64,000 nucleotides of DNA from Janthinobacterium lividum (GTDB lineage: Bacteria; Pseudomonadota; Gammaproteobacteria; Burkholderiales; Burkholderiaceae_D). Position numbers and translations under genes: made by a program. Below are positions 33,718 to 45,796 of this stretch, in pieces. The stretch spans positions 62,001 to 126,000 of the forward strand of contig NZ_JAAOLY010000018.1 in the NCBI RefSeq assembly GCF_011601275.1, written 5' to 3'. A model generated the notes under the pieces. That model had not been told where the DNA came from and made no database searches. It saw only the letters and a program-made list of their open reading frames with translations. Each line of letters opens with the position of its first letter. Position 1 is the first letter of the stretch.

Positions 33718-35115
33718 TTATTTGGCGGAACGATCGAATAGCGCCTTGTCAAAACGCAGGGTAATGACTTCGGTATCGTCCGGCTTGCCCGGCTTGCGGC
33801 CGTCTTCACCCGGGTAGTTCGTGTCGATTGCCACGACAAGCGTCTGGGCATCGAGTACTTCAACGCTCTCCACCGAGTCGAAAGGCATGCTGAACTTACC
33901 CACGGGCATATTGCTCGCCTGCCCGCCTATGCCTTTGGGGTCGGAGATGTTCAGCAAGTCCACCAACAGCGTTTTCTTGAGCGCGCCGTCAGCGTCTTTT
34001 TCTTTCAGGTCCACCAGGTACAGGCGCTTGATCACGGCCTTGGCGCCCCAGAAGCCGTCGCGTTCGATCAGCACGAACTTGCTGCCGCCGACATTGGTCA
34101 TGTCGCCGATCACGACGCCATTGTCCTTGACCGCGCCATCCTTGCGGTACACGAGGTTCTTGCCCGTGTAGCGCATGGCGCCGGGGTCGAACTCAAAAAT
34201 GTTCAGGTAGCGCTCATCGGCTGCGACGGGCCGCAGCGACGGGTCGCTTGGCGCCGCTTCCGGCACCGCGTAGAGCAGACTGCGGTCGGCGTTGTAGGCC
34301 AGGCTTTCGAAGCCGCGGCTGCCTGACAGGGTGATGCTGGCGCCCTTGCCCAGCACTTCCGGATTGGCCGGGCTACGCAGGAAAGGATGGGGAACCGGGT
34401 CGCCCATCAGCGTGCCGTTTTTGTCGAAGTGCAGGATATAGGGGCCGAATTCCTCGCCCACGAAGTAAGTACCGTCGGCAGCGCGCGCGAGCGACTCGAT
34501 GTCGAAATCAAAACCCGTCAGCAAGCGGCCAGCGCGAATGCGCGCATCCACGGCGATACCGCTGTCGGCAAAGACCAGGCCGCCGGTGGTGTTGCTGGGG
34601 TAGTTGACGTAGTCGGCCGTGATTTTCAGGTCAACGCCCTTGCCATCGTTTAAGAAACCCTTGGCGTCGTTGAAGGCCAGGAAGCTGTTGAGCTTGATGC
34701 TGCCAGGCGTCTTGCCGGCGTCAGCGGCCGTGCGGAAGTTGATGCTGGCGTTATACAGGCCGAGCACGAAATCGGCCGAATTGCCCTTGGCGCCATAGCC
34801 ATTGTCGGCCATGGCAGTCCAGCTGCCGTCGTCATTCCTGAGCAGCGCGGAAAAGCCGGGAATCGGCACGCCACTGGCAAACGGCGGGGTGACGCCCAGC
34901 ACTGCGGCTGTGAACTGTCCGGTAACCGGCCCTGGCCAGCGTGCCGTGTCAGGCAACGCTGCCCAGCCGGCAAGCTGGTGCGGCAAGCCTTCCCCGTCCT
35001 TGGGCGCAGCCTCAGGAGCGGCAGAGGAACTGCCGCCGCAGGCAGCCAGCACGCCGCTGACCACCACGATGGCCAAGCCGCGGCACACATTCAAACCGCT
35101 CAAATGACAACGCAT
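33718..35115 (-). CDS. Phytase-like esterase lipoprotein
   Basis: A 465-residue secreted protein. The signal peptide ends in a lipobox, VSGVLAACGG (Cys about 26), so it is a predicted lipoprotein, followed by a Ser/Ala/Pro linker. The rest matches the esterase-like phytase family (PF13449): IPGFSALLRNDDGSWTAMADNG, IDSIARAADG-like and GYFVGEEFGPYILHF patterns, GFESLAYNADRSLLYAVPE, and SVEVLDAQTLVVAIDTNYPG near the end. This is a beta-propeller fold with possible phosphoester-hydrolysing activity on phytate or related substrates. GAGG precedes the ATG. It lies 122 bases downstream of yihY on the same strand. Confidence 0.82.
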   Translation of the reverse strand: MRCHLSGLNVCRGLAIVVVSGVLAACGGSSSAAPEAAPKDGEGLPHQLAGWAALPDTARWPGPVTGQFTAAVLGVTPPFASGVPIPGFSALLRNDDGSWTAMADNGYGAKGNSADFVLGLYNASINFRTAADAGKTPGSIKLNSFLAFNDAKGFLNDGKGVDLKITADYVNYPSNTTGGLVFADSGIAVDARIRAGRLLTGFDFDIESLARAADGTYFVGEEFGPYILHFDKNGTLMGDPVPHPFLRSPANPEVLGKGASITLSGSRGFESLAYNADRSLLYAVPEAAPSDPSLRPVAADERYLNIFEFDPGAMRYTGKNLVYRKDGAVKDNGVVIGDMTNVGGSKFVLIERDGFWGAKAVIKRLYLVDLKEKDADGALKKTLLVDLLNISDPKGIGGQASNMPVGKFSMPFDSVESVEVLDAQTLVVAIDTNYPGEDGRKPGKPDDTEVITLRFDKALFDRSAK

Positions 35116-35237
35116 ATTTGCTTCCTCAACAAGATGAATGAAGAGGAAAGCTTACCGGCCTTCGGTGACCAGTTTATGACATGCTTGCCCTATCGTGCGG
35201 GGCATAGGCCGGCAAGGAAGCGCGCGGCCGGGGCCCG

Positions 35238-36614
35238 TCACGCGCAGCGCACTACCCCAAAATGCTGCGCCAAACTCAAGCCCAGTCCCTGCTCCACGGC
35301 GTTTTCCACCTGCGCCGCCAGCGCTGCCGCTTCTTCGGCCGCCTTGATGTCGCGTTCATTCGTGGAACCAGCCGGATAGCCGGAGTTCACGCGCATGCCG
35401 CCGAAGACGAATAAACGGTAGACATCGGCCAGGCTGATGCGGTTGACGTTGCCCAGCAAGACCCAGTGGTCGGAACTGTCGGCCACGCGCTTGCCCCACT
35501 GCACGCGCACGGCGCCATCCACGTTGACTCTGCCCACCCAACCCTGCTGCACCATCTTGTCGAGCAGGGTTTCCATCTCTTCGAAGCCCAGACGCGTGCT
35601 GCGGCGGATCTCGGCCGCGCCCACCAGGGCCGAATCAGCGCAATGGCAGGCCTGATGCAGCACTTTCAGGATGGCGACGGCGTCGACGAATTCGCTGCCC
35701 GGCGCCGCTTCATACCACCAGCGTTCATATTTCACGACGGGCAAGGCGGCCACCAGCAGAGCGCCCACCAGGGTGATCATCCAGCTCAGGTATATCCACA
35801 CGAGGAACAGCGGCAAGGCGGCCAGCGCGCCGTAGATGCGCGAATACGTGGGGAATTCCTGGATGAATTCGCCGAAACCCCGCTTGGCCACCTCGAACGC
35901 CAGCGCGGCCAGCAAGCCGCCCCAGGCCGCGTCGCGCCAGTCCACGTCGCGGTTCGGCACGGCGATGTAGAGCAGGGTAAACGCCAGCATGGTCAGGCCG
36001 ATCGACACCAGCGTATAAAACACGGCGCCGATGAAAGGCACGGCGCCAACCACGCCGCTGGTGGCCATGAAGAGGCGCGACGTCACCGTCAGCGACACGC
36101 CCACCAGCAGCGGTCCCAGGGTGACGATGGCCCAGTAAACAAGCAGACGCTTGGTCCAGCGGCGCTCCTGGCGCACGCGCCAGATGCGGTTGAAGACGCG
36201 CTCGATCAAGCCCATCATGCCCACCGACGTGACGATCAGGGCGCCCGCGCCGATGGCCGACAGGCGCGTGGCCTTCGAGGCGAACGTGGTCAGATAATCG
36301 AGGATAGTGTTCGATATCCCCTTGGGCATCACGCTTTGCACGAAATAATCTTCCAGCGCGTGGCGGAAGGTATTAAACAGGGGGAACGTCGTGAAGATCG
36401 CCAGGGCCAGGGTAAGCAGCGGCACCAGCGCGAACACGGTGGCGAAAGTCAGGCTGCCGGCCACTTGCGGCAGGCTTTCCTCGCGCACGCGGCGGCGCGC
36501 GAACTGCAGCAGGTCGCGCGTTTCGGACCACGTCAGGCCGCGCACAATGTCGGCACCGACGTGCAGGGTGCGCCACAGGTATTGGAAGAACGGGATTATA
36601 TATTTTGAAAACAT
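35238..36614 (-). CDS. YihY/BrkB family inner-membrane protein
   Basis: A 458-residue protein from the ATG at 36614; a TTG two codons upstream is possible, and neither has a strong ribosome binding site. About six membrane segments fall within residues 50-290 (LTFATVFALVPLLTLALAIF, SAIGAGALIVTSVGMMGLI, LLVYWAIVTLGPLLVGVSL, PLFLVWIYLSWMITLVGALL). The QVAGSLTFATVFALVPLL motif is typical of YihY/BrkB. The long soluble C-terminus (about 300-458), resembling a winged helix (TRLGFEEMETLLDKMVQQGWVGR), is characteristic of betaproteobacterial members. The family was once called ribonuclease BN by mistake. Transport function is unproven. Confidence 0.85.
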   Translation of the reverse strand: MFSKYIIPFFQYLWRTLHVGADIVRGLTWSETRDLLQFARRRVREESLPQVAGSLTFATVFALVPLLTLALAIFTTFPLFNTFRHALEDYFVQSVMPKGISNTILDYLTTFASKATRLSAIGAGALIVTSVGMMGLIERVFNRIWRVRQERRWTKRLLVYWAIVTLGPLLVGVSLTVTSRLFMATSGVVGAVPFIGAVFYTLVSIGLTMLAFTLLYIAVPNRDVDWRDAAWGGLLAALAFEVAKRGFGEFIQEFPTYSRIYGALAALPLFLVWIYLSWMITLVGALLVAALPVVKYERWWYEAAPGSEFVDAVAILKVLHQACHCADSALVGAAEIRRSTRLGFEEMETLLDKMVQQGWVGRVNVDGAVRVQWGKRVADSSDHWVLLGNVNRISLADVYRLFVFGGMRVNSGYPAGSTNERDIKAAEEAAALAAQVENAVEQGLGLSLAQHFGVVRCA

Positions 36615-36639
36615 GTGCAAAATCAGAACGGCGCCATGA

Positions 36640-37696
<1,057 letters not shown>

Positions 37697-37700
<4 letters not shown>

Positions 37701-39112
37701 CTGATCAAACCGATTTCCTCGCCGCCTGCCGCGACCTGCTGGGCGACACTCATGTACTCACCAGCGACGCCGACACGGCGCCCTTTCTCACCGACTGGCG
37801 CGACAGGTTTACGGGCAAGGCCCTGGCCGTGCTGCGCCCCGCCACTGTGGAACACGTGGCGGGTATTCTGCGCGCCTGCACGCAATGGCAGATCCCCGTC
37901 GTACCGCAGGGCGGCAACACGGGCCTGGTGCTGGGCAGCATCCCGGATGCCGCCGGCACTGCCGTCGTGCTGTCGCTGACGCGCCTGAACGGCATACGCG
38001 CGCTCGATCCCGTCAACCGCACCATCACCGTGGACGCGGGCTGCATCCTGCAAACCATCCAGGAAGCGGCCAGCGCCGCCGGTTGCCTGTTCCCCCTGTC
38101 GCTGGCGGCCGAAGGCAGTTGCACCATCGGCGGAAATTTGGCGACGAACGCGGGCGGCACGGCCGTGCTGCGCTACGGGAATACCCGCGAACTGTGCCTG
38201 GGCCTGGAAGTGGTCACGCCGCAGGGCGAAGTCTGGAGCGGCTTGCGCGGCCTGCGCAAGGATAATACGGGCTACGATTTGCGCGACCTGTACATCGGCG
38301 CCGAAGGCACTCTGGGGGTCATTACCGGCGCCGTCATGAAGCTGTATCCGCAGCCGAAAGCCTGTATCACGGCGCTGGCCGCCATGCCTACGCCCGCCCA
38401 CGCCCTGCGTTTATTAAGCCTGATGCAGGACCATTGCGGCGCCAGCCTGACGGGTTTTGAACTGATGTCGCAATACTGTCTGCAACTGGTGGCGGAACAG
38501 TTCCCGCAACTGCCGCGGCCTTTCGCCGAAGCCCACGGACAATACGTGCTGCTGGAATTATCGAGCAGCCAGTCCGAGGCGCACGCCGTGGAATTGCTGG
38601 AAGCGAGCATCGGCGCGGCCCTGGAAGACGAATTGATAGCCGACGCCGTCGTCGCCAGTTCCGTGGCGCAGTCCGAGGGACTATGGCAGCTGCGCGAACA
38701 TATTCCGCTGGCGCAGGCGCAGGCGGGCAAGAACATCAAGCACGATATCTCGCTGCCGATTTCCTGCATCGCCGATTTCATCAGCGTCACGGATGCGGCA
38801 TTGGCAAGGGCCTTCCCCGGCTGCCAGCTCGTGTGCTTCGGCCACCTGGGCGACGGCAACCTGCATTACAACGTGGCGCCGCCCGCCGGCATGACGGACC
38901 AGGATTTCCTGGCCAACCAGGATGCCATCAACCGCATCGTGCACGACCAGGTCCATGGCTTTGGCGGCTCCATTTCGGCCGAACACGGCATCGGCGCCCT
39001 GAAAAAGGACGATCTGGCGCGTTATAAATCGCCGCTGGAACTGCAGCTGATGCGCGCTGTCAAACAGGCGCTGGACCCGCAGAACATCATGAATCCGGGG
39101 AAGATATTGTGA
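37697..39112 (+). CDS. FAD-binding oxidoreductase, GlcD/D-2-hydroxyacid dehydrogenase type
   Basis: A 471-residue enzyme of the vanillyl-alcohol-oxidase/GlcD family. The FAD-binding PCMH domain shows VVPQGGNTGLVLGS, LSLAAEGSCTIGGNLATNAGGTAV and YIGAEGTLGVITGAVMKL. The C-terminal domain ends with CFGHLGDGNLHYNV, SISAEHGIGALKKDDL and LDPQNIMNPGKIL. His-rich GHLGDGNLHYN carries metal/substrate residues typical of D-lactate or D-2-hydroxyglutarate dehydrogenases. The exact substrate is unclear. It is coupled by ATGA to DUF2069 and by GTGA to the DUF4124 gene. Confidence 0.9.
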
Positions 39113-39537
39113 GATCGCCGTCCCTTCTGCTATGTGCCATAGCCTTGCTGGCCGGTTCCGCCAGCGCGCAGGACGTCTACAAATGCGTGCAGGATGGCCA
39201 CACCAGCTATAGCGCCACGCCGTGCACGGCCGGCCAGCTGCAGATCCTCGAAGTCCCCTCGCCTCCGCCTGCCGTCGACAAGGGTGCGGCCACGCGCCAG
39301 GAACGGGTGGCCAGCCAGATGGAAGCGGCGCGCAAGCAGCAGGAAAAACTGGAAGACCAGGCCCGTGAACGGGCCGCCAAACAGCTTGAAGCGCGCGACA
39401 AGCATTGCGCCCAGCTGCGCCTGGAACAGAAATGGGCGGCACAGGACGCCGTCGGCGCGGGCGATAAAACCCGCGACGCGGCGCAACTGAAAGCGCGGCG
39501 CGCCGGTGAACGCCTCGCCGTCGAATGCCTGAATTGA
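39109..39537 (+). CDS. DUF4124-domain secreted protein
   Basis: A 142-residue protein starting with GTG in a GTGA overlap. The signal peptide (PSLLLCAIALLAGSASA) is cleaved near residue 20. DUF4124 follows (DVYKCVQDGHTSYSATPCTAG). A charged coiled-coil segment rich in Arg, Gln and Glu (about 60-120) and two further Cys residues complete the protein. Such proteins are periplasmic and of unknown role. It overlaps the downstream permease by 13 bases. Confidence 0.8.
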   Translation: MRSPSLLLCAIALLAGSASAQDVYKCVQDGHTSYSATPCTAGQLQILEVPSPPPAVDKGAATRQERVASQMEAARKQQEKLEDQARERAAKQLEARDKHCAQLRLEQKWAAQDAVGAGDKTRDAAQLKARRAGERLAVECLN

Positions 39538-42116
39538 GTGCGCCGCTGGCCAGCCCGGCGACGACGCGCCTGCTGTCGCGCTGGCTACTGCTGGGCGAAT
39601 GGCGCGCGCATCCCGTGCGCGCCCTCGTCGCCATCCTGGCCATCGCCATCGGCGTGTCGCTGGGATTTGCCATCCATCTGATCAACGCGGCCGCCTTCAA
39701 TGAATTTTCCACGGCCGTCAAAAGCCTGTCCGGCCAGGCCGACGTGCAGGTGGCCGGGCGCGAAGCGCTGTTCGACGAAGCCGTCTACCCGCAGCTGGCG
39801 CAGCGCGACGGCGTGGCCGTGGCCTCGCCCGTGCTGGAGCTGCAAGCCACGGTGGCGGGCAAGAAGGACGGCGGCCCGCTGCACATCCTGGCGCTCGACG
39901 TCTTCCGCGCGGGCTTCATCTCGCCCGACCTGATCGGCGCGCCAGCCGAAGGCCAGCCTTTCGACACCCTGGCCGACGACGCCGTCTTTCTGTCGCCAGC
40001 CGCCTTGCGCTGGCTCGACGTGGCCGAAGGCGGCCAGGTGGTTCTGCAATCGGGTACGGGCACGGTGTCCCTGCGCGTGGCCGGTTCGCTGCAGCGCGCG
40101 CGCGCCGGCCAGCGCATCGCCGTAATGGATATCGGCGCGGCGCAATGGCGCTTCAACAAGCTGGGCAAACTGTCGCGCATCGACCTGAAACTGCGCCAGG
40201 GCGTCAACCGCGACGCCTTCCAGGCGGATCTTTCCCGCGCGCTGGAAGCGCAGTACCCGGGGCGCTTCCAGGTGGGTCAGCCGAATGACGAAAACCAGAA
40301 TAGCCGCAACAATAACCTGAGCCGCGCCTACCGGGTCAATCTGACGGTACTGGCCCTCGTCGCCCTGTTTACGGGCGCCTTTTTGGTCTTTTCCACGCAG
40401 GCCCTGTCCGTCATCCGCCGCCGCGGCCAATTCGCGCTGCTGCGCGTGCTGGGCATGGAGCGGGGCCAGTTGCTGCGCCAGGTGCTGCTGGAAGGCGCCA
40501 GCCTCGGTGTCGTCGGCGCCGTACTGGGCATCGCCGGCGGTTACGCCATGGCGGCCGTGGCCCTGCGCTTTTTCGGCGGCGACCTGGGCGCCGGCTATTT
40601 CGCGGGCGTGCAGCCGCAGGTGCAGTTCACGCCCGTCGCCGCCTTCGTCTACTTCGCGCTGGGTCTTGGCGTCGCCTTGCTGGGTTGCGCTGCGCCAGCG
40701 CTGGAAGCGGCGCGCGCGGCACCCGCCATCGCCCTGAAATCGGGCAGCGAGGAAGTCGTGACGACGCGCCTGGCCAAGACCTGGCCGGCGCTGGCATGTT
40801 TGCTGCTGGCTGGCGCTTTGACGTTCCTGCCGCCCGTGTTCGAGCTGCCCCTGTTCGGCTATCTGTCCATCGCCCTGCTGCTGATCGGCGCCATCGCCCT
40901 GATGCCGCAGCTGGCCGCCGTCGTCTTCCGTTTCCTGCAGCGCGCCTGGCTGCGCACGGAAACGAGCAAACATGCGCCCGTGCGCAGCCTGACCCTGGCG
41001 CGCCTGGCAAACGCCTCGGGCCAGGCCGGCATCGCCCTCGGCGGCGTGCTGTCAAGCTTTAGCCTGATGGTGGCGATGGCCATCATGGTGTCGAGTTTCC
41101 GCGTCTCCGTCGACGACTGGCTGCTGCAGATCTTGCCGGCCGACGTGTATGCGCGCACGGCCGCCAGCGGCGGCACGGCAGGCTTGAACCCGCGCGAACA
41201 GGCGAGCATCACGGCCCTGCCCGAGGTGGCCAGGGTGGATTTCCAGCGCGTGCGTTCGCTGTCGCTGGCGCCCGACCGCCCCAACGTGATCTTGCTGGCG
41301 CGCCCCATCAATTTGCAGGACCCGGGCAAGAGCATGGTGCTGGTGGGCGACACCCTGCCCGTGCCCAATGGCGCGAAACCCGTGTGGCTGTCCGAAGCGG
41401 CGGCCGACCTGTACAACGTCAAACCTGGCCAGCAGATAGCTCTGCCGCTGGCGGGCGGCTTGCACCAGTTCTTTGTCGCCGGCATCTGGCGCGACTATGC
41501 GCGCTCGTCCGGCGCCATCCAGATGCCGCTGGACGACTATCGCGCGCTGACGGGCGACCTCGATGTCAGCGATGCGGCCCTGTGGTTGGCCAAGGACGCC
41601 ACGGGCGACGCGCTGCAGCAGCGCCTGAAAGCGTTGCCCTTCGGCGCCAGCCTGGAAGTGTCGAACCCCTCGGCCATCCGCGCCCTGAGCCTGCGGATCT
41701 TCGACCGCAGCTTCGCCGTCACGTATCTGCTGGAAGCCATCGCCATCGTCATCGGCCTGTTCGGCGTGGCCGCCACGTTCTCCGCACAGACCCTGGCGCG
41801 CGCGCGCGAATTCGGCATGCTGCGCCACGTGGGCGTGACGCGTGGTCAGATCTTGTCCATCCTGGCGCTGGAAGGGGGCGCGCTGACGGCGCTGGGCATC
41901 GCCACCGGTTTTGTCCTGGGCTTGTTGATCAGCTTTGTGCTGGTCTTCATCGTCAATCCCCAATCGTTCCACTGGACCATGCAACTGCACCTGCCCTGGC
42001 CCCTGATCGCCACCGTGGCCGGCGCCCTGTTGACGGCAGCCGCCGCCACGGCGCTGATCGCAGGCCGCCAGGCGCTGTCTGCTGGCCCCATCCGCGCCGT
42101 CAGGGAGGACTGGTAA
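39525..42116 (+). CDS. FtsX-like ABC transporter permease
   Basis: An 863-residue membrane protein with two FtsX/MacB-core halves, like YbbP. A first membrane segment near residues 33-55 (ALVAILAIAIGVSLGFAIHL) and a large periplasmic region are followed by membrane helices at about 275-420 (LTVLALVALFTGAFLVFSTQ). A second periplasmic region and the last three helices follow (TYLLEAIAIVIGLFGVAATFSA, ALGIATGFVLGLLISFVLVFIV). Coupling motifs ALLRVLGMERGQLLRQV and FGMLRHVGVTRGQIL contact the ATPase. The expected ATPase gene is not adjacent. The start codon is weakly supported. It is coupled to the AttH gene by TAATG. Confidence 0.85.
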   Translation: MPELSAPLASPATTRLLSRWLLLGEWRAHPVRALVAILAIAIGVSLGFAIHLINAAAFNEFSTAVKSLSGQADVQVAGREALFDEAVYPQLAQRDGVAVASPVLELQATVAGKKDGGPLHILALDVFRAGFISPDLIGAPAEGQPFDTLADDAVFLSPAALRWLDVAEGGQVVLQSGTGTVSLRVAGSLQRARAGQRIAVMDIGAAQWRFNKLGKLSRIDLKLRQGVNRDAFQADLSRALEAQYPGRFQVGQPNDENQNSRNNNLSRAYRVNLTVLALVALFTGAFLVFSTQALSVIRRRGQFALLRVLGMERGQLLRQVLLEGASLGVVGAVLGIAGGYAMAAVALRFFGGDLGAGYFAGVQPQVQFTPVAAFVYFALGLGVALLGCAAPALEAARAAPAIALKSGSEEVVTTRLAKTWPALACLLLAGALTFLPPVFELPLFGYLSIALLLIGAIALMPQLAAVVFRFLQRAWLRTETSKHAPVRSLTLARLANASGQAGIALGGVLSSFSLMVAMAIMVSSFRVSVDDWLLQILPADVYARTAASGGTAGLNPREQASITALPEVARVDFQRVRSLSLAPDRPNVILLARPINLQDPGKSMVLVGDTLPVPNGAKPVWLSEAAADLYNVKPGQQIALPLAGGLHQFFVAGIWRDYARSSGAIQMPLDDYRALTGDLDVSDAALWLAKDATGDALQQRLKALPFGASLEVSNPSAIRALSLRIFDRSFAVTYLLEAIAIVIGLFGVAATFSAQTLARAREFGMLRHVGVTRGQILSILALEGGALTALGIATGFVLGLLISFVLVFIVNPQSFHWTMQLHLPWPLIATVAGALLTAAAATALIAGRQALSAGPIRAVREDW

Positions 42117-43192
42117 TGCGCCATATCGCCATCTTGCTGCTTGCGCTGGCCTTGCCTGCCCTGGCCGCGCCGCCCGCCTTCGCCCCCGTCACGCCGCTGC
42201 CTGCCGGCCAGACCCTGCGCCTGCCGCACGACTTCGGCGCCCATCCCGCGTATAAAACGGAATGGTGGTACGCCACGGGCTGGGTAAAAACCGCCGGCGG
42301 CGAGCAACTGGGCTACCAGGTGACCTTCTTTCGCAGCGCCACGGCCACGGACGCGGACAACCCCAGCGCTTTTGCGCCCAAGCAGCTGATCATCGGCCAT
42401 GCGGCCCTGTCCGACCCGAAAGTGGGCAAGCTGCTGCACGACGAGAAAAGCGCGCGCGAGGGTTTCGGCCTGGCCTACGCCAAGGTGGGCGACACGGACG
42501 TGAAACTCGATGACTGGCGCATGCGGCGGCAAGCGGACGGCAGCTACCGCGTCAGCCTCGCCGCGCGCGAATTCAACTTGCAGCTGACCCTGGCCCCGAC
42601 CCAGCCCGTGCTGCTGCAGGGCGAGAACGGCTACTCGCGCAAGGGCGCGCGGCCCGCGCAATCGAGTTACTACTACAGCAAGCCGCAGCTGCGCACAACG
42701 GGCACGATCGCGCGCGCGGGCGGCAAGCCGGAAGCCGTGACGGGCGCCACCTGGCTCGATCACGAGTGGTCGAGCCAGGTGCTCGATGAAGATGCCAGCG
42801 GCTGGAACTGGATAGGCGCCAACCTTGATGACGGCGGCGCCCTGATGGCCTTCCAGATCCGCAGCAAAACAGGTGCTAAACTATGGGCGCACGCGACATG
42901 GCGCGACGCGTCCGGTAAGATGACGCAGTTCGCGCCCGGCGACGTCGATTTCACGCCCACGCAGCTGTGGCGCTCGCCCCGCACACAAGCCGAATACCCG
43001 GTCGCCACCGAGATCCGCACTGGTGCCACGCGCTGGCACATCAAGCCGCTGCAAGCGGACCAGGAACTCGATTCGCGCCGCTCGACGGGAGCCGTGTACT
43101 GGGAAGGCGCCGTGACGGTGGAGCGCGACGGCCAGCCGGTGGGCCGCGCCTACCTGGAAATGACGGGCTACGTCCAGCCGATGAAGTTGTAA
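42116..43192 (+). CDS. AttH/CrtC-like lipocalin-fold protein
   Basis: A 358-residue secreted protein whose ATG at 42116 shares a base with the permease stop codon. The signal peptide is MRHIAILLLALALPALAAP. The AttH family motif FGAHPAYKTEWWYATGW near the N-terminus, the VTFFR segment, and TWLDHEWSSQVLDEDASGWNWIGANLDDG-type central motif are present (patterns shortened). Members include carotenoid 1,2-hydratase-like proteins and AttH of Agrobacterium. They usually stand behind FtsX-like permeases, as here. A role in lipid or hydrophobic-ligand handling in the periplasm is an inference. Confidence 0.85.
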   Translation: MRHIAILLLALALPALAAPPAFAPVTPLPAGQTLRLPHDFGAHPAYKTEWWYATGWVKTAGGEQLGYQVTFFRSATATDADNPSAFAPKQLIIGHAALSDPKVGKLLHDEKSAREGFGLAYAKVGDTDVKLDDWRMRRQADGSYRVSLAAREFNLQLTLAPTQPVLLQGENGYSRKGARPAQSSYYYSKPQLRTTGTIARAGGKPEAVTGATWLDHEWSSQVLDEDASGWNWIGANLDDGGALMAFQIRSKTGAKLWAHATWRDASGKMTQFAPGDVDFTPTQLWRSPRTQAEYPVATEIRTGATRWHIKPLQADQELDSRRSTGAVYWEGAVTVERDGQPVGRAYLEMTGYVQPMKL

Positions 43193-43228
43193 GCAGTACA
43201 AAATACAGTAAAGACTAAGCGAAAAACA

Positions 43229-45100
<1,872 letters not shown>

Positions 45101-45111
45101 ACAGGACCATC

Positions 45112-45786
45112 ATGAACGCACTTTTCCACGCCAACCTGGGCATCACCGACTTCTGGACCTTTTTACTGGGGACGATCTTCATCGTCATCCTGCCTGGTCC
45201 CAATTCCATGTATGTGCTGTCGGTGGCCGCGCAACGGGGCGTGCGCACCGCCTACCAGGGCGCCTTCGGCATCTTCGCCGGCGACCTGATATTGATGGTG
45301 CTGTCGGCCTGCGGCGTGGCCTCCTTGCTGAAAGCCAGCCCGGCCCTGTTCTACGTCGTGAAATACATCGGCGCGGCCTACCTGGGCTGGATCGGCCTGC
45401 AAATGCTGATCGGCTGCTGGCGCAAGCTGCGCGCGCCAAGCTCCGTCGACGGTGAGGCGCCTGCCGCGCCAGCCCCCGTCAAGGAAAGCGATCCATTCCG
45501 CAAGGCGCTGATCATCAGCCTGATGAACCCGAAAGCGATCCTGTTCTTCATCTCCTTCTTCATCCAGTTCGTCGACCCGGCCTTCCCGAATCCCGTGCTG
45601 TCCTTCGTCGGCCTGGGCCTGATTTGCCAGGTGATCAGTTTTACCTATCTGACGGCCATCATCTTTGTCGGCGCCCGCCTGGCCGACACCTTCCGCCGCC
45701 GTCGCCGCCTGTCGGCCGGCATGGGCGGCGGCGTGGGCGCCATGTTCATCGGCTTTGGCGCGAAACTGGCCACGGCCACCTTGTGA
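45112..45786 (+). CDS. leuE: Leucine efflux protein, LysE/RhtB family
   Basis: A 224-residue membrane protein, about six helices. The LysE-family start ILPGPNSMYVLSVAAQRGVRTAYQGAFGIFAGDLI and the middle MNPKAILFFISFFIQFVDP are present (patterns). It resembles LeuE more than RhtB/ArgO, with the FVDPAFPNPVLSF segment. It exports leucine and related amino acids across the inner membrane. AGGA precedes the ATG. The threonine aldolase downstream begins 10 bases after its stop. Confidence 0.88.
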   Translation: MNALFHANLGITDFWTFLLGTIFIVILPGPNSMYVLSVAAQRGVRTAYQGAFGIFAGDLILMVLSACGVASLLKASPALFYVVKYIGAAYLGWIGLQMLIGCWRKLRAPSSVDGEAPAAPAPVKESDPFRKALIISLMNPKAILFFISFFIQFVDPAFPNPVLSFVGLGLICQVISFTYLTAIIFVGARLADTFRRRRRLSAGMGGGVGAMFIGFGAKLATATL

Positions 45787-45796
45787 GGAAAACACC

